Shown: positions 1 through 7,038 of the stretch, one piece after another
Layout: each line of letters starts with the position of its first letter
How positions within the stretch are numbered: position 1 is the stretch's first letter
Assembly (NCBI GenBank): GCA_910585415.1
Contig: CAJUDT010000075.1
Coordinates: forward strand, 1 to 11,393
DNA from: an uncultured Flavonifractor sp.
GTDB lineage: Bacteria; Bacillota; Clostridia; Oscillospirales; Oscillospiraceae
Length of the DNA: 11,393 nucleotides
Direction: 5' to 3'
The notes under the pieces: model-generated
What the model was told of the DNA's origin: nothing
Seen by the model: only the letters and a program-made list of their open reading frames with translations
Databases searched by the model: none
Made by a program: the position numbers and the translations under genes

Positions 1-240
1 AGTGCAACAGAAATAGACCGCCTGTATCGACAGGTAAGGATGGAAAGGCGAGGTAAGAGCTCACCCAATGGCGTGTCAAGCGTCCATTGCTGTAAACTCT
101 ATCCCGGAGCAACGCCGTGGAGGGACAAACAGGCCGGCCCGGCCGTCCCAGGGAGGCGGCTTGAGCGCACTGGCAACCGTGCGCCTAGATAGATGGCTGT
201 CTTAAAAGACAGAACCCGGCTTACAGGCTTACTTGCACCC
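1..240 (+). ncRNA. rnpB: RNase P RNA, type A, 3' portion (5' end outside window)
   Basis: This is the catalytic RNA of ribonuclease P, which removes the 5' leader from tRNA precursors. The window opens inside the gene at the conserved AGTGCAACAGAAA stretch, followed by GACCGCC. Next comes the universal block GGTAAGAGCTCACC, then the CCGGAGCAA segment, CTTGAGCGCACTGGCAACC (the P18 hairpin, GCGCAC paired with GTGCGC) and TAGATAGATGGC. The signature ACAGAACCCGGCTTA lies at about 210-224. The pattern is that of a type A (ancestral) RNase P RNA, as in clostridia, and not the Bacillus type B form. The 3' end is set at about 240 because the final P1 strand should end just before the terminator hairpin that starts at 250; the exact end is uncertain by about 10 bases. 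Confidence 0.96.
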
Positions 241-249
241 TGTACACCA

Positions 250-284
250 ATGCCCGCCCCGGAACCGAAGGGGCGGGCATTTTC
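250..284 (+). terminator. Intrinsic terminator of rnpB
   Basis: A perfect 11-bp stem is visible: ATGCCCGCCCC (250-260) pairs with GGGGCGGGCAT (270-280), with a 9-base loop between. It is followed by TTTTC. It lies directly after the RNase P RNA and before the ribosome binding site of the next gene, so it should end the rnpB transcript. The U-run is short (4), so some read-through is possible. Confidence 0.9.
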
Positions 285-297
285 GTGCGCTGGTTAT

Positions 298-305
298 GGG
301 AGGGG
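298..305 (+). promoter_or_regulatory. Ribosome binding site fixing the hydrolase start at 314
   Basis: GGGAGGGG ends 8 bases before ATG 314. The earlier in-frame ATG at 296 and TTG at 233 lack such a site, and TTG 233 would put the rnpB terminator inside the coding region. ATG 314 is therefore preferred. Confidence 0.7.
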
Positions 306-313
306 AAACGAAT

Positions 314-1021
314 ATGGAGCAGATTTCCATTCAAATCGAGGGCATTCCGGCGGTTCTGTGGGGAGCGCCCTCGTCCAGGGCCATTCTGGCGGTCCATGGG
401 AGCCAGTCCAGCAAGACCGATACCCCCATCCTTCTCCTGGCCCAGACCGCCGCAGCCCGGGGCTGGCAGGTATTGAGCTTTGACCTGCCGGAGCATGGGG
501 ACCGCAGAGGGGAGCCCACCCTCTGCAAGGTGCAGAACTGTGTGGCAGAATTGGCGCTTATCTTGCGGTACGCAAGGCAGCGGTGGAGCACACTGGGGCT
601 TTTCGCCAACAGTCTGGGGGCCTATTTCAGCCTGATGGCCTATCGGGACGAGCCGTTTCAGCAGGCGTTGTTTTTGTCTCCGGTGGTGGATATGGCACGA
701 TTGCTTGAACAGATGATGAATTGGTTCCAGGTATCCGAGGAAACCTTGGAACGGGAGGGAACCGTTCCGACGCCTATGGGCCAGCCGCTTTACTGGGATT
801 ATTACTGTTATGTAAGGGACCACCCAGTGGAGCGCTGGACGGCTCCCACCAAAATCTTATACGGCGGCAGGGATACATTGTGTGAGAGAGGTACGATTCT
901 CCGCTTTACGGAGCGGTTTTCCTGTGAACTGGAGCTCGTGGAAGAGGCGGAGCACTATTTTCACACATTGGAACAGCTGGCGGTCTATCAAAGCTGGCTG
1001 GAGTCATCCTTATCCGTATAA
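314..1021 (+). CDS. Alpha/beta hydrolase (serine hydrolase), substrate unknown
   Basis: This is a 235-residue cytoplasmic alpha/beta-hydrolase-fold protein with no signal peptide or membrane segment. The oxyanion-side motif AVHGS is at residues 26-30, and strand 4 followed by DLPEHG is at 57-62. The nucleophile elbow ANSLG is at 98-102, with Ser100. The likely acid is Asp187 in YGGRD, and the likely base is His214 in EAEHYF. The first Gly of the usual GxSxG elbow is Ala, a variant seen in some small clostridial hydrolases. The start was chosen by its ribosome binding site. The gene follows the rnpB terminator by 30 bases with no recognisable promoter between them, so it may depend on read-through. 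The fold is clear; esterase, lipase or peptidase activity cannot be told apart from the sequence. Confidence 0.88.
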   Translation: MEQISIQIEGIPAVLWGAPSSRAILAVHGSQSSKTDTPILLLAQTAAARGWQVLSFDLPEHGDRRGEPTLCKVQNCVAELALILRYARQRWSTLGLFANSLGAYFSLMAYRDEPFQQALFLSPVVDMARLLEQMMNWFQVSEETLEREGTVPTPMGQPLYWDYYCYVRDHPVERWTAPTKILYGGRDTLCERGTILRFTERFSCELELVEEAEHYFHTLEQLAVYQSWLESSLSV

Positions 1022-1047
1022 ATCTCAGGAGCACCTATGGCTTTCGA

Positions 1048-1076
1048 TTGAAATTTCCGTTGGAATGGGATATAAT
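1048..1076 (+). promoter_or_regulatory. Consensus sigma-A promoter for the murD-M42 operon
   Basis: The -35 box TTGAAA (1048-1053) and the -10 box TATAAT (1071-1076) are separated by exactly 17 bp, close to the ideal housekeeping promoter. Transcription would start near 1083, giving a leader of about 30 bases before murD. It lies just downstream of the hydrolase stop codon, so murD does not depend on the upstream gene. Confidence 0.85.
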
Positions 1077-1112
1077 GACGGGGCAAACTGATGGAAGAGG
1101 GAGGAACTGGCT

Positions 1113-2519
1113 ATGCGTTCCACCATACAAGCGTACTTGTCCGGCCTGAAGGGCAAACGGGTGGCGGTAATCGGCATCGGGATTTCCAACACGCCGCTGA
1201 TTCGTCTGCTGCTGAGGGCCGGTATTTCCGTGACAGCCTGCGACAAGCGCTCCAGAGAGGCGTTTTCCGGTCTGGCGGAGGAGCTGGAGGGCCTGGGGGC
1301 CCAGCTGCGCCTGGGGGAGGACTATCTGGAGGGGCTGGACCAGGACGTGATTTTCCGCACGCCTGGAATGCGGCCCGACGTGCCCCAGCTGGCCAAGGCC
1401 GTCCGGCAGGGGAGCACCCTTACCTCTGAGATGGAGGTGTTTTTTCAGGTCTGCCCCTGTCCAATCATCGCCGTCACCGGCAGCGACGGCAAAACCACCA
1501 CTACCACCATCATTGCCGAACTGCTGAAAGCGGCGGGGCGGCGGGTCCATGTGGGCGGCAACATCGGGAACCCCCTCCTGCCGGAGGCGGAGGACATTCA
1601 GCCGGAGGACATCGCCGTGCTGGAGCTGTCCTCCTTCCAGCTCATGACGATGAAGCAGAGCCCCCCCATTGCCGTGGTCACCAATCTGGCCCCCAACCAC
1701 TTGGACGTCCACACGTCCATGGAGGAATATGTGGACGCCAAGCGGAACATCTTCGCATACCAGCACTCTGGGGACCGGGTGGTTCTCAACTGGGACAATG
1801 AGATTACCCGGAGCTTTGCGGACACGGCTCCCGGTCAGGTGACACCCTTCAGCCGGAAGCAGGCTTTGGAGCGGGGTGTATACATCGGCACCGATTCCTC
1901 TGGAAAAGAGGCCATTTGGGCCGCTGATGACCATGGGCGCCGTCTGGTTCTGCCTTTGGACGAGATTCTTCTGCCCGGTGTTCATAACGTGGAGAACTAT
2001 ATGGCCGCTATCGCCGCTTTGGACGGGATGGTTTCCGACGAGGTCATTCGGGCGTTTGCCAAGAGCTTCGGCGGAGTGGAGCACCGCATTGAGCTGGTAC
2101 GCACCCTCAACGGTGTGCGGTACTACAACGACTCCATTGCCTCCAGCCCCTCCCGGACCACAGCGGGCCTGCGCTCGTTTCAGGAGAAGGTGATTCTCAT
2201 CGCGGGGGGGTATGACAAGCACATCCCATTTGACGCTCTGGGCCCTGAGATTACAGAGCGTGTAAAGGCATTATTCCTGACAGGGGATACCGCCCCCAAA
2301 ATCCGCGCCGCTGTGGAAGCTGCCCCCGGCTACGACCCGGAGGCGCTGCCCATCGCGGACTATGCGGGGTTTGAGGAAACGATACTAGCCGCGCACCGGG
2401 CGGCACAGCCGGGAGATGTGGTGCTGCTTTCCCCGGCCTGCGCCTCCTTTGACAAATTCAAAAATTTCATGGAGCGGGGCGCGGCGTTTAAGGCCATCGT
2501 CAACAGCCTGACGCCCTGA
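1113..2519 (+). CDS. murD: UDP-N-acetylmuramoyl-L-alanine--D-glutamate ligase
   Basis: MurD adds D-glutamate to UDP-MurNAc-L-Ala with ATP hydrolysis, the second amino-acid addition in cytoplasmic peptidoglycan precursor synthesis. At 468 residues it is full length. The N-terminal Rossmann-like domain carries VAVIGIGIS (17-25). The ATP P-loop VTGSDGKTT (121-129, Lys127) has Asp where many homologues have Asn. The central domain continues with GGNIGNP (148-154), ELSSFQL (171-177), NLAPNHLDVH (191-200) and the expected carbamylated lysine Lys210 in YVDAKRN. The Mur-ligase C-terminal domain shows GVEHR (321-325), YNDSIASSPSRT (338-349), GGYDKH (365-370) and LLSPACASFDKF (438-449). ATG 1113 has AGGGAGG (1098-1104) 8 bases upstream. 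It is the first gene of a co-directional cluster with three M42 peptidases, an unusual partner set, since murD is more often in the mra/dcw cluster. Confidence 0.97.
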   Translation: MRSTIQAYLSGLKGKRVAVIGIGISNTPLIRLLLRAGISVTACDKRSREAFSGLAEELEGLGAQLRLGEDYLEGLDQDVIFRTPGMRPDVPQLAKAVRQGSTLTSEMEVFFQVCPCPIIAVTGSDGKTTTTTIIAELLKAAGRRVHVGGNIGNPLLPEAEDIQPEDIAVLELSSFQLMTMKQSPPIAVVTNLAPNHLDVHTSMEEYVDAKRNIFAYQHSGDRVVLNWDNEITRSFADTAPGQVTPFSRKQALERGVYIGTDSSGKEAIWAADDHGRRLVLPLDEILLPGVHNVENYMAAIAALDGMVSDEVIRAFAKSFGGVEHRIELVRTLNGVRYYNDSIASSPSRTTAGLRSFQEKVILIAGGYDKHIPFDALGPEITERVKALFLTGDTAPKIRAAVEAAPGYDPEALPIADYAGFEETILAAHRAAQPGDVVLLSPACASFDKFKNFMERGAAFKAIVNSLTP

Positions 2520-2543
2520 GCGTCCGCGAGAAGGAGTGACAAT

Positions 2544-3587
2544 ATGCTGGATATGAAAAACGCGCTGGAGCATCTGAGCGCCCAGACCGCCCCCTCAGGC
2601 TTTGAGGGACCGGCGGCACGGGCGGCGGCGGAGCTGCTCCGGCCCCTGATGGACGAGGTGTCCATCGACCGCAGCGGCAGTGTCATCGGCGTGCGCCGCT
2701 GCGGGAAGCCCAACGCCAAACGCCTGCTGCTGGATGCCCACATCGACGAGATTGGGCTGATGGTCACCGGCATTGAGGAAGGGTTTCTTCGGTTCCGCAC
2801 CTTGGGCGGGGTGGACCCCCGGATGCTCCCCGACCGGGAGCTGACCATACTCACCCAGCCCCCGATTTTCGGCGTGGTGGCCTGTCTGCCCCCCCATGTG
2901 CTCAAGCCGGGGGACAGCAAGAAGTCCATCCCCATTCCAGAGCTGATGGTGGACATCGGCATGAGCCAGGAGCAGGCCGAGCAGGCGGTGCCCATTGGCA
3001 CGCCCATGGTGTTTCGGGGCGGCTGCACCCCCCTGGGGGACAAGCTGATGTGTGGTAAGGCCATGGACGACCGCTCCTGCTTCGTCACCCTCCTGCGGGC
3101 GGCGGAGCTCCTGGGGGAGGCCCCGCTGGATGTGGATTTGTATATCGTGGGGAGCGTCTGTGAGGAATTTACTGCCGTGGGGGCAAAAACAGCGGTGTTT
3201 GCTATTCGTCCAGATTGGTGCGTAGCGGTGGATGTGACGCACGGGGCCACACCGGACGGTCAGAAGGACCGCACCTTCCCCCTGGGCGGCGGACCGGTGA
3301 TCGGGGTGGGGCCCAATATGACCACCTGGATGACCAAGCGAATGATCGCCAAGGCGGAGGAACAGAAGCTGGAATATCAGCTGGAGGTCATGGCGGGACA
3401 TACCGGCACCAACGGCTGGCATATGCAAATTAGCCGGGAGGGCATTGCCACCTCGGTAGTCTCGGTACCTCTGCGGTATATGCACAGCCCCATTGAGGTC
3501 CTGGACCCGGAGGACATGGAGCACACGGCCCAGCTGCTGGCGGCGTTTGCCCGTGATTTGGGAAAGGAGGCGGAGACTCCGTGTTAG
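2544..3587 (+). CDS. M42 family metallo-aminopeptidase, divergent paralogue 1
   Basis: This is a 347-residue predicted cytoplasmic dinuclear-metal aminopeptidase of the M42 (glutamyl aminopeptidase/TET/cellulase-M) family. These enzymes trim N-terminal residues from peptides, usually as dodecamers. Likely metal ligands and catalytic residues are His66 and Asp68 (AHIDEIG), Asp175 (AMDDR), Glu207/Glu208 (CEEF), Asp230 (VAVDVT) and His314 (RYMHSP). It differs from its two neighbours: the usual QEEvGxRGA motif is CEEFTAVGA, and the late GGTDA/GGNDA motif reads TGTNGW, with Asn for Asp. It may therefore have its own substrate range. AAGGAG (2531-2536) sits 7 bases before ATG 2544. The gene starts 24 bases after murD and its stop overlaps the next gene by 7 bases, so it is almost certainly in one operon. 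Confidence 0.92.
   Translation: MLDMKNALEHLSAQTAPSGFEGPAARAAAELLRPLMDEVSIDRSGSVIGVRRCGKPNAKRLLLDAHIDEIGLMVTGIEEGFLRFRTLGGVDPRMLPDRELTILTQPPIFGVVACLPPHVLKPGDSKKSIPIPELMVDIGMSQEQAEQAVPIGTPMVFRGGCTPLGDKLMCGKAMDDRSCFVTLLRAAELLGEAPLDVDLYIVGSVCEEFTAVGAKTAVFAIRPDWCVAVDVTHGATPDGQKDRTFPLGGGPVIGVGPNMTTWMTKRMIAKAEEQKLEYQLEVMAGHTGTNGWHMQISREGIATSVVSVPLRYMHSPIEVLDPEDMEHTAQLLAAFARDLGKEAETPC
3563..3570 (+). promoter_or_regulatory. Ribosome binding site supporting the GTG start at 3581
   Basis: AAAGGAGG lies inside the end of the previous gene, 10 bases before the GTG. It supports a GTG start that overlaps the upstream stop codon (GTGTTAG), which suggests translational coupling. Confidence 0.65.
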
Positions 3588-4603
3588 AATTACTCAAGGA
3601 ACTGTGTCAATTGCCCGGTGTGTCCAGCTTCGAGGAGCCGGTGCGGGCCTATATCCGCGCCAAGGCGGAGCCCTATGCCGACCGCATCCACACCGACGCG
3701 CTGGGCAACCTGCTGGTTTTTAAGAAGGGGGCCAAGCCCACCGGGAACCGGCTTCTGCTGGCCGCGCATATGGACGAGGTGGGTTTGATCGTCCGCTCCA
3801 TCACCGACGAGGGCTATCTGAAATTCAGCCCCGTGGGGGGGATAGACCGCCGCGTTCTTATTGGCAAGCGGGTCAAGGTGGGGGAGAAGGGCCTGTCCGG
3901 TGTAATCGGACTCAAGGCATACCATCTGGTTTCCGACGAGGAAGAGAAGGTAGTCCCCAAGCCGGAGGATTTTTATATTGACATCGGCGCCAAGGACAAG
4001 GAAGCGGCGGCCGCCCTGGTGCATCTGGGGGACTGCGCGGTGTTCGACAGTGATGTGGTGGAATTTGGCAGCGGGTTTCTCAAAGCCAAGGCTCTGGACG
4101 ACCGCATCGGCTGTGCGGTCATGCTGGAGCTGCTGAAAGAGGACCTGCCCATGGATGTGACCTTTGCCTTTACGGTTCAGGAGGAAGTGGGCACCCGCGG
4201 AGCCTTTGGAGCGGCCTTTTCGGTGGAGCCGGAGGTAGCCCTGGTGCTGGAAACCACCACTGCCGCAGATTTGGCCGGGGTGCCGGAGCACAAGAAGGTC
4301 TGCTCCCCTGGCAAGGGGCCGGTGATTCTCTATATGGACAGCGGCTCCGTGGGGGACCGGGGGCTCTTCGAGGGGCTGCGGGGGATGGCGCAGGCCAATG
4401 GAATCCCCTGGCAGACCAAGCACTATCTGGCCGGAGGCAACGACGCCTCCGCGATTCAGCGGACAAAAAACGGTGTGCGTACCTTGGTGCTTTCCACAGC
4501 GGTGCGCTATCTGCACGCCCCGTCCACCGTGGCGGCGGTGAAGGACATTGAGGACATGCTGCGGCTGGCCCGGCTGTTCATCGCCGGTCAGGCGGAGGGA
4601 TAA
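3581..4603 (+). CDS. M42 family metallo-aminopeptidase, paralogue 2
   Basis: This is a 340-residue M42 aminopeptidase with a complete set of family motifs. His63 and Asp65 are in AAHMDEVG, Asp173 in KALDDR, and the catalytic pair Glu201/Glu202 in VQEEVGTRGA. Glu224 in LVLETTTAAD sits where the other two copies have Asp, a substitution known in part of the family. GGNDAS is at 285-290 and His312 is in RYLHAPS. It should be a cytoplasmic peptidase that forms large self-compartmentalised oligomers, as other M42 proteins do. Translation starts at GTG, overlapping the stop of paralogue 1 by 7 bases. The Asp/Glu difference at the metal site and low identity to its neighbours point to old duplication and different specificity. 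Whether the specificity is acidic, basic or hydrophobic residues cannot be read from the sequence. Confidence 0.94.
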   Translation: MLELLKELCQLPGVSSFEEPVRAYIRAKAEPYADRIHTDALGNLLVFKKGAKPTGNRLLLAAHMDEVGLIVRSITDEGYLKFSPVGGIDRRVLIGKRVKVGEKGLSGVIGLKAYHLVSDEEEKVVPKPEDFYIDIGAKDKEAAAALVHLGDCAVFDSDVVEFGSGFLKAKALDDRIGCAVMLELLKEDLPMDVTFAFTVQEEVGTRGAFGAAFSVEPEVALVLETTTAADLAGVPEHKKVCSPGKGPVILYMDSGSVGDRGLFEGLRGMAQANGIPWQTKHYLAGGNDASAIQRTKNGVRTLVLSTAVRYLHAPSTVAAVKDIEDMLRLARLFIAGQAEG

Positions 4604-4612
4604 GGAGGAAGT

Positions 4613-5626
4613 ATGGATATTTTACAGACCTTGCAGGCCCTGAACGCCTGCCACGGCCCCGCCGGGGACGAATCCCAGGTGGCCGCCAAGCTGCAAGAGC
4701 TGGCCGCCCCCTACGTGGACGGGTGTACGGTTGACACCTTGGGCAATCTCATCTGCCACAAGAAGGGGAGCGGCCCCAAGGTGATGTTTGCCGCCCATAT
4801 GGACTCCATCGGCTTCATTGTCACCCACATCGACGATAAGGGCTTTCTGCGCTTTGGCCAGCTGGGGGGCCTGCCTGCCAACGATTTGCCGGGGACGCCG
4901 GTGCGATTCAAAAATGGGACCTGCGGCACGGTAGCCCAGGAGGGCCAGCGGAAAACCGGCGACGAGCCCAAAAAGCGCCGGATTGACGATCTCTTTCTGG
5001 ACATCGGCGCCAAGGACCGGGCAGAGGCGGAAGCTCTGGTTCAGATTGGCGATACCGCCGTCTATGACGTTCCAGCCCGCCGCTCCGGTGAGCGGATTTT
5101 CTCCCCCTATACGGACAACCGCATCTCCTGCGTGGTCCTGCTGATGGCGCTGGAGCGGCTGAAGGAGAGCTCCAACGACCTCTATTTTGTCTTTACCGTT
5201 CAGGAAGAGCTGGGCCTTCGGGGAGCCCGCACCGCCGCCTACGGCATTGACCCTGACTACGGCATTGCGGTGGATGTAACCGTCGCCGGCGATACCCCGG
5301 AGGCCGCGCACGGCTACAGCAGCGCGGCAGGGAAGGGCGCGGCCATTAAAGTCATGGACAACTCCGTGGTCTGCCACCCGGCGGTGGTGGCCCGCATGGA
5401 GGATTTGGCCAAGGCGCAGGGCATTGCCTATCAGCGGGATGTAATCCGTTCCGGCGGCACCGATGCGGGGGCCATTCATCAGACCCGCCGGGGTGTGTAT
5501 ACCGGCGGCATCTCCATCCCCTGCCGGTACACCCACTCGCCTGTGGAGATGGTGGATTGCCGGGACGTGGAGGCCTGTGCGGCCCTGGTCGCGGCCTTTG
5601 CTCAGGACAATACGCTTCAAAAGTGA
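4613..5626 (+). CDS. M42 family metallo-aminopeptidase, paralogue 3
   Basis: This is a 337-residue third M42 aminopeptidase. Visible active-site elements are His62 and Asp64 (AAHMDSIG), Asp168 (YTDNR, where the usual DDR is DNR but the bridging Asp is kept), Glu198/Glu199 (VQEELGLRGA), Asp221 (AVDVTVAGD), the SGGTDAGA loop (280-287) and His308 (RYTHSP). The pattern predicts an active dinuclear peptidase. The start ATG follows AGGAGG (4603-4608), which overlaps the stop of the previous gene; the spacing of 4 bases is short. It is the last gene of the murD operon as read here. It is followed by an AT-rich palindrome but no convincing terminator. Confidence 0.94.
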   Translation: MDILQTLQALNACHGPAGDESQVAAKLQELAAPYVDGCTVDTLGNLICHKKGSGPKVMFAAHMDSIGFIVTHIDDKGFLRFGQLGGLPANDLPGTPVRFKNGTCGTVAQEGQRKTGDEPKKRRIDDLFLDIGAKDRAEAEALVQIGDTAVYDVPARRSGERIFSPYTDNRISCVVLLMALERLKESSNDLYFVFTVQEELGLRGARTAAYGIDPDYGIAVDVTVAGDTPEAAHGYSSAAGKGAAIKVMDNSVVCHPAVVARMEDLAKAQGIAYQRDVIRSGGTDAGAIHQTRRGVYTGGISIPCRYTHSPVEMVDCRDVEACAALVAAFAQDNTLQK

Positions 5627-5633
5627 GTAGAAA

Positions 5634-5661
5634 ATCTGTAATGTGAAATCACTTTACAGAT
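5634..5661. repeat. AT-rich palindrome between the M42 operon and the PLP-enzyme gene
   Basis: Two 13-base arms, ATCTGTAATGTGA (5634-5646) and TCACTTTACAGAT (5649-5661), pair with a single T-T mismatch and a 2-base centre. On the plus strand no T-run follows; on the minus strand TTTTC follows. It could be a weak terminator of the M42 operon, or a dimeric-regulator operator for the gene at 5746. No recognisable sigma-A promoter was found in the rest of the 5627-5745 gap. Confidence 0.55.
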
Positions 5662-5745
5662 ATGTTGCCATAACAGCCTGCGGTCTGCGGGAACGGTTCA
5701 ATTGGAAAACCGGAACATCAAGAGAGACAGGAATGAGCAAGTAAA

Positions 5746-6993
5746 ATGGCTTTACAGATAAGCAAAAGAGTCTGCGCCCTGGCAAAGCAGGCGCAGGGGG
5801 AGCTGTGGGAGCAGTTTGAACGAATCGACACCATTGCGGAGGAAAATACCCAAAAGGTCCTGTCCGCCTTTCAAAAGCATCGCGTGGCCGAGAGCTATTT
5901 TGCCGGGACCACCGGCTACGGCTATGACGATTTGGGGCGGGACAAGCTGGATGAAATCTACGCAGACATTTTTGGCACAGAGGACGCGCTGGTGCGTCTC
6001 CAGTTCGTCAACGGCACCCACGCCATCACCTGCGCGCTGTTCGGGGCGCTGAGGCCTGGAGATGTGCTCCTGTCCGCTGTGGGAGCCCCCTATGACACTC
6101 TGTTGGGTGCAATCGGCGTGGTGGACAAGGGGCCCGGGTCCTTGAAGGACTACGGGGTGGAGTACCGTCAGGTAGACCTGGTGAACGACGCCCCAGACCT
6201 GGAGGGGTTGGCAAACGCGGTTTCCGACCCCCGCGTGCGTGCGGTACTGATTCAGCGCTCCAAGGGTTATTCCACCCGTTCCTCCCTGTCTGTGGAGGAG
6301 ATTGGCGCCCTGTGTCAGGTGGTGCGGACACACAACCCCAGCGCCACCATTCTGGTGGACAACTGCTACGGAGAGTTTGTGGAAACCCTTGAGCCCACTC
6401 AAGTGGGGGCAGATTTGGTGGTAGGCTCCCTCATTAAGAACCCCGGCGGAGGACTGGCCCCCACCGGCGGATATATTGCCGGGCGTCATGATCTGGTGGA
6501 GAGGGCGGCAATGCGCCTGACCACGCCGGGCATCGGGCGGGAGTGCGGCTCCACACTGGGGCAGAATCGGAGCCTCTATCAGGGCCTGTTCCTGGCCCCG
6601 CATACCACCGCTCAGGCGATCAAGACCGCTGTGTTTGCCGCAAAAATGCTGGAGCTGCTGGGCTACAAGACCGAGCCCGCCTCCAGCGCAGTGCGGCACG
6701 ATATCATTCAGATGATTCACTTTGGCGCGCCGGAGCCTCTTCAGCGCTTCGTTCAGGGGATTCAGCTGGGGGCCCCGGTGGACTCCTATGTGACCCCGGA
6801 GCCTTGGGATATGCCGGGGTATGACTGCCCGGTCATTATGGCCGCGGGGGCGTTCATTCAGGGGGCGTCCATTGAGCTCTCCTGCGACGCACCTATGCGG
6901 GAGCCCTATACGGCCTATCTCCAAGGCGGGCTCACCTATGAGTCCGGCAAGGCGGGGGTGATGCTTGCAGTAGAGGCTCTGCTTCAGGCGTAG
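5746..6993 (+). CDS. PLP-dependent enzyme of the YnbB / 'aluminium resistance' (methionine gamma-lyase-like) family
   Basis: This is a 415-residue cytoplasmic protein of the fold-type I PLP superfamily, in the Alum_res family to which Bacillus YnbB belongs. The N-terminal GTTGYGYDDLGRD (54-66) and VNGTHA (88-93) are family hallmarks. The cofactor-binding Asp205 lies in LVDNCYGEF, and the Schiff-base lysine should be Lys231 in GSLIKNPGGGLAPTGGYIAG (227-246). Annotated names such as 'aluminium resistance protein' and 'methionine gamma-lyase family' come from distant similarity; the true reaction is not established. ATG 5746 is the only reasonable start, although the AGGA upstream (5729-5732) is rather far at 13 bases. 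A four-codon frame, ATG-AGC-AAG-TAA (5733-5744), ends one base before it. The gene lies 45 bases before yunB. Confidence 0.92.
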   Translation: MALQISKRVCALAKQAQGELWEQFERIDTIAEENTQKVLSAFQKHRVAESYFAGTTGYGYDDLGRDKLDEIYADIFGTEDALVRLQFVNGTHAITCALFGALRPGDVLLSAVGAPYDTLLGAIGVVDKGPGSLKDYGVEYRQVDLVNDAPDLEGLANAVSDPRVRAVLIQRSKGYSTRSSLSVEEIGALCQVVRTHNPSATILVDNCYGEFVETLEPTQVGADLVVGSLIKNPGGGLAPTGGYIAGRHDLVERAAMRLTTPGIGRECGSTLGQNRSLYQGLFLAPHTTAQAIKTAVFAAKMLELLGYKTEPASSAVRHDIIQMIHFGAPEPLQRFVQGIQLGAPVDSYVTPEPWDMPGYDCPVIMAAGAFIQGASIELSCDAPMREPYTAYLQGGLTYESGKAGVMLAVEALLQA

Positions 6994-7025
6994 GACGGGC
7001 GTTTCTCTGCATAGAATCTCACCGT

Positions 7026-7032
7026 GGAGGTG
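7026..7032 (+). promoter_or_regulatory. Ribosome binding site fixing the yunB start at 7039
   Basis: GGAGGTG, fully complementary to the 16S rRNA 3' end, ends 6 bases before ATG 7039. An upstream in-frame GTG at 7024 overlaps this site and is rejected as the start. Confidence 0.75.
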
Positions 7033-7038
7033 GGAGCA

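Noticed and set aside
233..313. N-terminal extension of the hydrolase from TTG 233
   Set aside because: It would translate through the rnpB 3' end and terminator and has no ribosome binding site. ATG 314 has a good one.
1035..2222. Long antisense frame opposite murD
   Set aside because: It is a shadow of murD, with no plausible domain and an unnatural composition. Similar shadows lie opposite the M42 genes and the 5746-6993 gene.
5733..5744. Four-codon frame ATG-AGC-AAG-TAA just before the PLP-enzyme start, as a leader peptide
   Set aside because: It is too short to judge, has a poorly placed ribosome binding site, and carries no attenuator-like codon run. It is easily explained by chance.
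7010..7017. CATAGAAT as a sigma-E promoter for yunB
   Set aside because: The -10 match is good, but no acceptable -35 sequence lies 12-16 bases upstream. It is kept only as a remark in the yunB entry.
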